Positions 44,489-54,979 of a stretch of DNA of 64,000 bases are shown here, piece after piece. The notes below the pieces were generated by a model. It did not search any database. It was not told the DNA's origin and saw nothing but the letters and a program-made list of their open reading frames with translations. Origin of the DNA: Pascua guehoae (Eukaryota > Basidiomycota > Tremellomycetes > Trichosporonales > Trichosporonaceae); assembly GCA_001600415.1 (NCBI GenBank), contig BCJX01000003.1, positions 1,862,059-1,926,058 on the forward strand. Reading direction: 5' to 3'. How positions within the stretch are numbered: the stretch's first letter is position 1; each line of letters starts with the position of its first letter. The position numbers were made by a program, and so were the translations under genes.

Positions 44489-44851
44489 GAGCGCGTAGAG
44501 CGTAGCGCGTAGAGCGTAGCGCGTAGAGCGTAGCGCGTAGAGCGTAGCGCGTAGAGCGTAGCGCGTAGAGCGTAGCGCGTAGAGNNNNNNNNNNNNNNNN
44601 NNNNNNNNNNNNNNNNNNNNNNNNNNNNNNNNNNNNNNNNNNNNNNNNNNNNNNNNNNNNNNNNNNNNNNNNNNNNNNNNNNNNNNNNNNNNNNNNNNNN
44701 NNNNNNNNNNNNNNNNNNNNNNNNNNNNNNNNNNNNNNNNNNNNNNNNNAGCGCGTAGAGCGTAGCGCGTAGAGCGTAGCGCGTAGAGCGTAGCGCGTAG
44801 AGCGTAGCGCGTAGAGCGTAGCGCGTAGAGCGTAGCGCGTAGAGCGTAGGG
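44489..44851. repeat. 14-bp satellite AGCGTAGCGCGTAG, interrupted by an assembly gap
   Basis: At least 14 near-perfect head-to-tail copies are visible on both sides of the N run, so the true array is of unknown length. It starts about 10 nt after the stop codon of the small membrane protein and probably lies in its 3' untranslated region. Confidence 0.92.
44585..44749. other. Assembly gap (165 N) inside the 14-bp satellite
   Basis: The gap is flanked by the same repeat on both sides, so it is a collapsed or unresolved repeat. Confidence 0.98.
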
Positions 44852-45241
44852 CGTGAGGCACGTCCCGGGACCGGGGACCGAGACAGGGGACCGGGAACCG
44901 CCTCGTCCGTCTCGTGCTCGGCCTTGTCCTTTGCTCTTGTCCGCTTCCCTCTTGTCCTCTTGCCCTCTCCTCTCATCGCACTCTGCTTCTCCTCCCACAT
45001 CCCTTGCCCGCCTCTCCCTCCTCGCGGCTCACCTTGGTCCCGGCGGCCTCGGTTTGCTAAATCCACCCCCAACTTGTCCCCTGCCCCTCTACATCTCTAC
45101 ATCCTCCATCCCTCCCTCCCACCCTCCTTGCCCTCTCCCTTCTCCCAACGCTCTCCTACCTCTCTCACCTCTCCCCTCCCGCCCCATATCTCCTCTTCCC
45201 CCCACTCTCCTTCCCTGCTCACCCATCCGTCGCCTCTCCAC

Positions 45242-45292
<51 letters not shown>

Positions 45293-46015
45293 TTGCTTTC
45301 GCCTCCCGCCTCCGCTTCCCGCTCCGTCTGCCATGTAGCAACAACAAGTGTGAAGTCGTCATGTAGCCTGTACCTGTCTGCCATGCATAGATGTCGTTTT
45401 CAACAATGAGACCCTTTGTACAGGTCAGAGAGTGAGCTCGAACCAGATTCTTAGTGTTAGCTCTATTAGACCTCAGAGGGTGAGTGTTCAGTGGCCACGT
45501 CTTGGAAGCGCCGTCGAGACACAAGTCGATCCAGGGACGGACGCTCCTTTGCCACTGCTGGCTTTACTCTCTTATGTGTAGGTACCCTGGCCTGCGGTCG
45601 AGGACTCAACGGGCCATTCATTGCCTGCACCAGTTTCAGTACAAGGGCTGGTGCTTTTTTCCTATGCTCCAGGTTCATCCCACAACACTAACACCAGACA
45701 CCACAGACGCTCGCACCACCACCATCCCTTGCTCCAGTTGCCTTCGACATGACCATGCTATTCCATGAGTGTCCGTACTACTCGTCCTGCTGTAATATAA
45801 ACTCCTATCCTATCCACGCATCGTGCTACAAAGAACGAAATTTGTGTCGTAAAAGACTGTATGGCTGTGCTGGGTTGCTGCGTGTTATCTCGGTCCTGAC
45901 TCGAGTGTCGGTAAATGGTATCGGGTTTCCGTTTTCAATTGTGGGGGGGGGGGGAGGGGGTCGCGGGGGGTATAGCGTGGGGGTGGTGCTGGGAGTGGGG
46001 GTGAGGGTTCACTGT
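44852..46015. other. Gene-free stretch with long poly(C) tract
   Basis: About 1.2 kb. Pyrimidine-rich from 44930 to 45300 with a 50-C run; the rest (45300-46015) shows no recognised gene and ends with a 12-G run just before the stop of the minus-strand TMEM198-like gene. Confidence 0.55.
45243..45292. repeat. Poly(C) tract of 50 nt
   Basis: Uninterrupted run of 50 C on the + strand inside a pyrimidine-rich region. Confidence 0.95.
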
Positions 46016-49000
46016 TCAGGCAATGTTGACGTTCGTGCGGCTAGCGCGGCGAACAGGGGGTTGACGCGTAGGGGAGGTGGCTGCTGCGGCCTGCATGTGG
46101 CGTGAGCGGGCCGACGGGGGCGTCGGGGACTGCACGCGCACCTGAAGGGGAAGTGACATACGCCACTCTTCGGTGCGGCGTGCACGCTCAGACGAGCGGG
46201 GAGGGGTACGGTCGGCAAGCTGCTCGGCAATGACGGGAGAGGCTCCGCGCGCAGTGTCGCCACGCTCATGGCGGGGAAGCTTGGCCGGCAGGGGTTTGGT
46301 CGGCGAGAGTTGAGGCTGAGCCGGCCCGGCCTGCTGCTGCGTCGCCGGCGATGCAAGCTGCTGCTGCGATGTCCGACGCTCTTGCTGCCGCTGTGATTGC
46401 TGAACCTGCTGTTCGCGTTCACGACGGCGCTGCGCTTCGCGCTCGCGCTCGGCACGCTGCTGAGCACTGTAATGTTCGCGAGCGGCAGCGATAGCTTCTT
46501 GCTCACGCATCGGCGCAGTGGCGCGGTCCTGGATGCGCGAGAGAGCATCGCGATGGCGGTCGGCAAGCTCGTCTGTCGTCATAGTCTTTGACACACGGCG
46601 ATTCGGTCCTGCTTCACCCGAGGCACGGCGGCGAGCAGCCTTCTCTTGCTTCGCCGCCTTTGCCTCTTCCTCGAACGCGCGAGCCAGCGATTTACCATAC
46701 TCCTGCCCGGGCTTGAGTTCGGAACCTTGGATGAAGCTGCTGGTACGTTCGTCGCGCTTGGTGAGAGCACGAGCAACACCGTCAGAAACAACAACGTCAC
46801 GCGCTGCCGTGGGTGCCGCAGGAGTGACCACGTTACGCGTGGCGAGATAGTCGTCCCACTCGGTGTGCGGTTGGGTGCCAGTTTCCGCCGACGGACGACG
46901 CATGTGGTTGGGAGAGTCAATAGCCTCGCCTTCAACAATCGAATGGCGCCTCAGGTCGTCGGCCAGAGAAAGCCGGTTCTGCAGTTCGGGAGTGTTTGGG
47001 GAGAGGGCGCTACGCGAGTAAACAGAGTCGTGGCGGCTCCTCGCAACGTCATCGAGGAGCCTGCTGCTAGCAGCGGATCCGCGGCGTTCGTGTCCCATAT
47101 CGTCGAGCAGCCTGCTGCTGGCGGCCGAGATGCGACGCTCACGTTCACGAAGGGTTTCGTCGAGAAGCCGGCTACTCGTTGCCGAAGTGCGACGCTCGCG
47201 CTCGCCAACTGGGTCGTAAGAAGAGCGGCGTTCGTGGAGATTGTCATCGAGCGCCACAGAGTTGCGACGCACAGTGGCATCATCGAGCAGGTGGCTACTC
47301 GCGCCAGAGTTGAGGCGGCTGCGGCGATTGCTACCTGTAGAGCTTGTTGAACGTTCGAGAAGGAGCGGAGGAGTGGCCTCGTGCATAGAAGTCCTGGGAG
47401 TCGGTGTGTTTTCAGCCGAGCGCAGCTTGTCCATGGAAGAGCGGATGCTTTGACGGGCACGGCGAACCTCGGCCAGAAGCTGAAGCTTGCTCTCCAGCTC
47501 GGGGTCGCACGGGCTAGGGCTCGTAGGCGTCTGAGCGACGTCGTCGCCGTCCCTAGATCCCACTTCCTCGAGCAGACTCATCCGCCTGGTCGGTACAGGG
47601 TGGTACAGAGCAGGAGGAGCCTGCTCAGGGCTGTCGGACAGCACCTCCTTGCGGCCGCTACCCGCGAGCGTCGGCGTAGAGGTTCGCTTGTAGTCGAGTG
47701 TGGGTGGGGGGATAATCGTGCTGGAACAGCCTTTGGAGAGAGTTGCACCGCTGCTTTCGGTGTGCTTGCCCTCCCACTCGGCGAGCTCGGCATCAACGTT
47801 TTTGAAGTTTTCGGCAGCGCGGTCGATATCTTCGGCTTCCTTGCGCGCTTGTTCCTCGTCACGCAGAGCCTCGCGGCGTTTCTTGAGGACATTGACAACC
47901 TTGAACTGGATGGCGCCAGCAATCTGATGTTAGTGATTGCTAGGGGAACAGAACCCGCTTACAATTGCTGCGGCTGCCAGCACACCCAGCTCCACCTGCA
48001 TCGACTGAGTGAGAGGGAACTTTTGGCCCTTGAGAGCGGGGAAGATGTCGCGGTAACCCAGGTTGTAGATGTAGAACTATCCGTCAGCTCCGTTCCACTC
48101 GTATCTGCGACTCACCTCCTTGAGGCCGGCGCGCGTGAAGCAGTCCACACCAAGGGTGAAGGCAGTTGCGCCGATCCACGCGCTTGCACCGAGCAGAAGG
48201 ATCTCTTGTAAGCGTGGCGTCAGAGTGCACACGATTGCGCCTAACGTAAAGCCGCCGATAATGGCCCATCGGCCGCCAATGTTGGTTACCAAGCCGCCTT
48301 TACGCGTGTTGAGAAGGTACCATCCAAAGGAGAAGCCGCCGACGGCGCCGACCCAATACCTGGCAAATGTGTAGAAGAAGACACCTAAGGCTCCGCCGAT
48401 GAGGAACGATACACCAACGGCAAGCAGATAAAGTCCGCGCATTGCTGTCGTTGGTGGATCGGGTGATGGGGGAAGGAGGGCTGGCGTGACACTGAGACGT
48501 TAGCACGGGTGATGGCATGTGAAGGGGTAGGACGGATATGGCATTCAGTGCACAATGTCGACAATAGCTGTGCCCTCCGTGGCACTGGCCGGCGCAACAC
48601 AGATGAGGTTGCTGAGCGTGTTGTAGTTTGTGGCCAGCCAAGTGGGAGTGTATCCTCCCAATCTTGGCAAAACAAGCGTGACAATGCTCAGATGACGTGA
48701 GGTCGTGGCGTAAGATGTGTGTCTGAACACAACGCTCCGTGCACGCGAGCTCGGCTCTCGACTTCCTCTCCAAGCACACAGAGAGAATTTTTCTCACGCC
48801 GGGCCACTCCGGGAGTGGGAGAAAGACTCACCCAAAGCTGAGGATGATGATCAGGCAGAACATTGCCAGCGAGTAGCCCGAGACGATGGCCAGCGAGGAC
48901 CAGCGCGCTTTGCCACCCAAGATGGCGACCGGGATGCCTGATAGGATCATGAGTCCGCCTCCGATGCCAAACGCGGGGTCCAGGTGCGGCGTGAACGGAA

Positions 49001-49418
49001 GCCAACCGAGCGTGTCGTTCCAAATGATGGGTTCGGTGATGTTGGTGCCGTTCAGTCCGTCTGTCCCATTGATGCCAAGGGTGCCGTTGATATCGACCGT
49101 TCCATTGGGGAAGGTTGTCACATTGTTGATGGGAATGGTTACGGTAAGCGGGATGATTGCGGTCGTGTTGCCACTGGGGCCAGGAATGACGCTGGTGATT
49201 GTAGTCGCCACTACGCGCACCGAGTCTGAGGAAGATGAGTTGCCGTTGGCGGTAACGTTGCCAGTCGGAGAGGCAGATGCCGTGGCATTGCTCGAGGGCG
49301 TCGGGCCTGGGTCACCGTTGGACGGACTTTGCGAGGGCGAGGCATCGGGAGCCTGGGCTATGGCGCACCCCGCCGAACTGAGGAGGAAGGCCAGCCGGGC
49401 GGGGGCAAGCCAACGCAT
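46016..49418 (-). CDS. TMEM198-like (TM7S3/TM198 domain) membrane protein with long repetitive Ser/Arg-rich tail
   Basis: Minus-strand exons 49418-48832, 48491-48116, 48076-47963 and 47923-46016; 994 residues. Seen: signal peptide (MRWLAPARLAFLLSSAGC), a Ser/Thr/Asn-rich ectodomain with many N-x-S/T sequons (NGT repeated), then about seven hydrophobic helices shared between exons 1 and 2 (FGIGGGLMILSGIPVAILGG, FLIGGALGVFFYTF, WAIIGGFTLGAIVC), matching the TM198-like fold. The tail begins after VLKKRREALRDEEQARKEA and is about 600 residues, with four SSRLLDD/SSHLLDD repeats each next to a basic RR-x-S site, then a Gln/Arg-rich coiled-coil-like stretch. Human TMEM198 acts in Wnt receptor phosphorylation; the fungal role is unknown. 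Confidence 0.8.
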
Positions 49419-52400
49419 GTTGAGGGGAGAGAGAGGAGGTAGAGGAGGAGGGGGAGTTGGGGGTTGATCTTGCTGACTGTGTGCGGAACTCAACGTATAT
49501 GGGTGGTGGGTCGAGTGCCCGTTTTTGTGGGTATCGCCTCCTGTTGTCGCAGCTGTGAGACTTGTCCCAGAGGAAACCAGTGGCTGAGACCAAGGCTTGA
49601 GGTTTCGTTCACAACGACTGGGTGGTATGGAGATGGACGAATGACTTCAAGGACGAGTGGATGTGATCTGCTCGGCTCCCTGGCGAGTGTCCCCTGCCAG
49701 AGTCCCACTCGACGAGCAATGAGTAGGCTGGGCAGGGTGATGTAAAAGGAGAACCGAGACCAACGACCCAGGGAATGGAAGAGATCGAGGCGAGGAAAAG
49801 GTGGTCGAGGCGCGAGCGGCCGTCCAAGTGTCGTCTCGAACCGAGCAGGGAAGGTGGCAAAAGGGTTTGACGCCGCACGGTCCTCTCTTGACCCGTTGAG
49901 GCTCCAGCGAGCCCGTGCGCTCGGGAGAAGCAATGCCCACTGGCGCACGCAGAGCCGATGTGCGCCGCCCAACGGGCCCTCTGGTGGGGTTATGTGCGCT
50001 GCCGGTGCCAGTTGAAAGCAACCTGTAGCACGGTGGTTGGGTCACAGACCGCTCTTGACGTGCTCGCAGAGCGTACCTCCCTATGACGATCTTGCTTGAT
50101 GATGTTAAAGCCGCGGCCCGATGGTGCGTGCCTGCCGACTTTGAGAGGTCCTAGCAAGAAGAAGAGAAGGGAAGGAACAGTGTCGAGGAAGGGGATGTGG
50201 GAGCCGCAAATAGGACCAGAGGTGAAACCGGGATGCGAGTGAGGAGAAGAGAGGAGTGGGAAGAGTGGTCGGAGAAGAAGTGGGTGGTGCAAAGGAACGA
50301 AGCGGTAGCGGGGTGGCAAGGCAAGGCAAAGAGCAAAGCACCGGTCGGGGGTGGGGGGCGAGCAAGGTGCGAGGGAAGGAAGGTACAGTGGAATGGGAGG
50401 GAGCAAGGTTGAGTGTGATAGTGTAACGGAAATGACAGACACTAGGCCGCACTAGGCGTCGTGCGCGTCATGCCGACAAGCTTGTCGACGCCCAATAGAG
50501 AAGGTGACGACCAGCACCCGATCTTCTCCAGGCGGTGGGAACGCCGCTGACGGCGTTGTACAGTGTACAGTGCGCGAGGCAGCCTGGCCGCCTGGACCCG
50601 TGTAGACAAAGTTGCGTGCTGTGCACGCTGCGAGCTGCGGCGAGCAAGGTTCTGCAAGGCGGAATGCATGATGACAGTCTTGTTTGGGCGTCGTCGGGCT
50701 GGTGGCCCGGTGGCTTGGTTTGTGCGTGGGAGACGCCTGGCTGACAGGGACGGATCGCTCGATGGTCTCGATGGCCACCATGGCTCGATTGGTATCAAGG
50801 CCCAAGGTCCATGGGACATGGGATAGTGCCTTAAGTTGGCATTTACGGCCGGGTTTGCTGTTTCGGGGCAGCCGAGCCGGCGCGGATGTCGCATATGCAT
50901 CGTTCCCACCCCTGGTGCACCTGGGCAGCTGGGCGGGGGCAACCTCGAGATGCATGCTTGCAAGCTCCATTATGCCATGAGGCTCCACACGCCCCCCGCA
51001 TTCACGTTGATTTCCTCCCATTCTCTGTCTTACACTCCCCTTGCATGCGCAGCTCTACCCAGGATCCAAGGAGCTACCATAGTCTCACAGCCACCGCCCC
51101 CCCCCCACGATCTGGCATCGTGAGAGGGCGAATCATGTCCATGCAAAGGTCCATGCAAAGGGAATGGCTTGGACGGGTGTGACCATAGGCCAGGGCCGAG
51201 GAATGCAAAGCACAGCCCCCAACAAACCTCCACCGGATTCCACCGGTAATGTCGGTCGGTCGGTGGGATCCAGCCAGCACCGTTTCACGTCCCGCCCCCC
51301 CTTGGGACCAAAGCGGAACCAAATGCCAGTTTGGCCAAATAAAGTCAGGCGCGTCGAGGAATGAAGCACGTGAATGACGGGCGGGCCGCCCTGATGTTAG
51401 CCACTCGCCACCGCCATCCCGTTGGTTAGTCGCTGCTTTGCTGCAACCAGTGTCAGCCACGCACAGGAGTGATCGATTACGCACCTGTTGCAACTTCGTG
51501 GTCAAACATGTCTCTCCTCAGAAACTCTTTCACTCTATTGTACGGCAGAACTAATGTCCAACTTGCAATGATCGCCCCTGGTTTGCTAATCGACGGTGGC
51601 CAACTTTTAATGCCTTTTACCATTACTCTAATACACGACACGATTCACAGTCAACCCAAACAGGCTCAGGCCTACCCTGTTGGCAAGATGGGTAGTGAGA
51701 CTTCGGCGAATGCTTACCTACCCGTTGGTCTACAAACCTCTCCCTGGATGACTGGTACATGCCTGTGTGACTACAGCACCCTTGCGGTGCGTCCAGCGTA
51801 CCGCAAATGCGGGGCTGCGTTAGGTTATGGCTGTTCATGGATGATAGATACGCGAGTGCGGGGGAACTTTCATACCCCGCTCCCACCCCCCCCCCCCCCC
51901 CCCCCCCGGGGTCCCCCCCCCCCCGGTACCCTGTCGTTGCCCATCGTCCCTGCTTGCACCGTATACGAACTCTGTTTGTTTTTCACCGACCAGGGTGGTG
52001 TTACCCAGCGAATCACAAGCGTGAAAGGTTAATACTGTACAGCAATGATGTGAACTTTGGTGTCAGAGGGCCTGACCAAAACTTAATACCTTGTCCAGCT
52101 CGTTTTTGATTTCTTTCTTCGGAGGGATCATCTCCCCTCGTTCCTTTTGACCATGTCCAAGAGATCACAACCTCGTCCCAGAAACAGTCCTCCATTGCGT
52201 GAGCCATTACAAGATCTACACGCTCAGCATTTGTTGGAACCGAAAGGCACAGGTACAGCACCTTTTTAGTTGCGGACCTGGATGACATTAAGGTTGTCAT
52301 GTTCCATTACCGTGGCATGTGGCGTCTCGTATGCCAAACTCTAAATCAATTCACTCGAATGCCAGTTTTACATGAGTGATCAAGGGGGAAAATACATCCG

Positions 52401-52437
52401 AAAACTAAAGCGTCCTACAACTGATGTGGTCTGCAGA
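49419..52437. other. Gene-free stretch (3 kb) with poly(C)
   Basis: From the TMEM198-like start codon to the stop of the pathogen-related-like gene. No family recognised in any frame. Contains C runs at 51097-51106, 51886-51907 and 51913-51924. Around 51480-51700 and 51950-52400 base composition is more AT-rich than the neighbourhood. Confidence 0.5.
51886..51924. repeat. Double poly(C) tract (22 C, GGGGT, 12 C)
   Basis: C at 51886-51907, then GGGGT, then C at 51913-51924. Non-coding. Confidence 0.9.
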
Positions 52438-53370
52438 CTACAGCTGGGCGCGGTCCATGCCGAACGGGCAACGCTTGGCCGGAGCATCGTCGGGAATGTC
52501 ACCGTCCTCAAAGGTGACTGGGACCTTGCCGTTCTTGGTGACCTGGTGGAAGAGCGAGAGTGGGTCGTAAAAGACCTCAATCTCCTCGAGCTCGAGCTTG
52601 TCGTTGACCTTGGCAGCAATGACGCCCTCGATGGTCAAGACACCGCCGTGGGCCTTGACGCGGCACTTCTTGCCGTCTCTGTGGATGGTCAGCAAGGGTA
52701 CAGTGTGGGAGCGTGACAATGCCGGGTAGATATTGGCAATCCCGAGCCGGGGTAGTATGATGAACCTTCCCAGACGACATGTAGGGAATGTGAAAACGTT
52801 AACTTACTCGTTGAACCCAACGTAGTCACTCTTCATCTCGCCCCAATGACGCCACTTGAAAGTGACATTAGGCGGGCCGCTGTAGACTTCGAGGACCTCC
52901 CACGCAAACGTCGGCATCATGCGCTTGAAGCTCTTGTGGCTCGACACGAAGCCGTTGTTGTTGGGGTCGTAGTATTGGCTCGCCGAGAGGAGGGCATTGT
53001 AGGTTCCAATCTGAAGCATGTCTGGGCCAGTCGTCTTTGGTCCACCGTTCATAGAGAACTTGTAATTGGCCTTGTCGACGGTGCGCCAGTCATTGAAGTC
53101 GGTCTTGAACGACGCCTCAATCTCCCAGTTCTTGACAATGTTCTCAACGATCGACTCGAGGGATCCGGGCTCGTGGGACCGCGACTTGGCTGGGTTGTCA
53201 GAAAATGGAGGACGCCGTCGTCCAAGGTAACAACTTTGCTACTACTCACTCTCCTCAAAGTATTGGCGGTGCTGTGCGTAGTTGGGTGCACGCTTGTGGC
53301 GCCACTTGACATCCTTGTCTTGGAGGACGGCGTCGGGGTTGGTAGCAACGTCTGGGAGATCGGCAGCCAT
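52438..53370 (-). CDS. Pathogen-related protein homologue, SnoaL/NTF2-like fold
   Basis: Minus-strand exons 53370-53250, 53189-52808 and 52678-52438; 247 residues. Seen: N-terminal WRHKRAPNYAQHRQYFEE, then SLESIVENIVKNWEIEASFKTDFNDWRTV, followed by ASQYYDPNNNGFVSSHKSFK and FKWRHWGEMK, and a C-terminal beta region ending KRCPFGMDRAQL. This matches the barley pathogen-related protein family found in plants and many fungi, small soluble SnoaL-like proteins with unknown substrate. No signal peptide, so probably cytosolic. The third exon begins right after a plausible CCACAG acceptor and restores the FNEDGKKCRVKAHGG order. Confidence 0.83.
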
Positions 53371-54979
53371 GATGATGAAACGCTAAAGTGGTGGAGGGGG
53401 GTCGAGAAGGTGTGGCGGTGGCGTCGCTAGCGGGAAAAAAGGTCGTACACGTCAACAAGTTGGTGCTACACGCTACAGGAGTGATGGGGAATCGACAAGA
53501 ACTGGGGGAGCAAGGTGTGTGGGTCGCCGCCTTATGTATGCGAGCTCAAGCGTGTGCCGGGGGCCGGAAGACGGCAAAAACGATGGCGTTGGGGGGCTCT
53601 TTGGGGTCGGTAGTGGGGTACTGGCCATCGACAGAGCAGCCAGCCTGTTCGCCGCAGCCGACAAACTCGCCCCCTCCGACTGGGCCACGGTGCATGGCGA
53701 ACCAACGTGGCTCGCCCATGAGGAGGATGCTGTACGACTTCCACTTTTGTCTCTTTTCCGCTCAGGACTATCAGACAGGCACATCCCTCTACTCGGCGTG
53801 TGGATGACATCCTTCGCTGCTCCGCCCTATGAGGCGATGGTGAGCAGACTGGCCTGGACGGCAGTTGCGAACGAGAAAGGGGGGCGCGCGGTGACTGTCA
53901 GACGAGCGCGGAGGCTTTAGTGTTGGCTCCAACAGAGTTGTCGGACCATCCGTGCCTGGCTGTGCATGCGGTCAATGTCACACCAGTATGCTAAAAGCGA
54001 AGGCAGGATAGTGCCAACGTCGTAAGCTCTCACGCCCCGAACAACTCGGTGCCATCACCCTATCAGAGCCGGGGCGTTGGGGTGCCCTTATCCTGCAGGT
54101 GGGTTTCCTGTAGGCTCGGCCAACTCTCGGCATGTGTGCACATCCGTATGCTGCCAAGTGCCGAGGCGGCGCGGCTGTTACTGCCGTCGCAGCCATACGG
54201 CCGCGCGGCCGTGTTGATTCTTGGCAGATTGGTCTCCTCGTTGCAGCATGTTTGTCCAGAGCTGACGCGCTAGCACGTTTCCTGGAACTAGGCGGCTGAA
54301 ACGCCCAGCTTACCCTTGCTGGTTTAGCCTTGTTGTGAAGACTTCAAAGCCCGTGTCCACCGGAAGCATGCATGGGGCAGGGTCCCCACTACCCACACTG
54401 ATCGTCAGCGCCGTTTCCAGTGCAAAGACCGCTCTGGACACGGGCATCCTCAACCCCAAGTGCCACACCACGCGAGGACACAAAAACATGGGGTCAGGCA
54501 CCCGCCAGGAATGGCCGCTAAAAATGCCGTACACAACACCCATCACCCGCGGTCAGTGTTCATTAAGCGGTGTAAGGTTTCATAGTCAGACACCTATGCC
54601 GTTACTGTCAACGCCCAGCCGCGCTGCTAGAGCAGGGCAATCGTGGTTACCCTGCTTGGTCGTACCCAAGAAGCCCGTTCTCGGCGCTGCACGCTTCCTC
54701 TGGGTGTCTCTTCTCGAACACCTTCCTAGGCAACGTCAACATCAACGTACGTCGGGCTGTCCCGATGTTGCATGTACGATACCCCTCGCGCTGGAATTAC
54801 GTTTGCTAGGATATTAACGTTGTTATCTGGACTGGGCGACGGGTTACGTTTCGAACGACGGCGTATCCAACGAGAAAATAACAATACCCAGTCGGGTGAT
54901 TACCGCGGTAAAAGAAAAACAAACAGGTCTACACATTTCATGCACGCTATATACACTCGGTGCTGCCTGCAGCACGTCG
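53371..54979. other. Gene-free stretch between pathogen-related-like gene and UBLCP1
   Basis: About 1.6 kb. Frames such as 54335-54817 (+) and 54310-54546 (-) overlap each other on opposite strands; neither shows a known family, so none is called. Confidence 0.5.
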
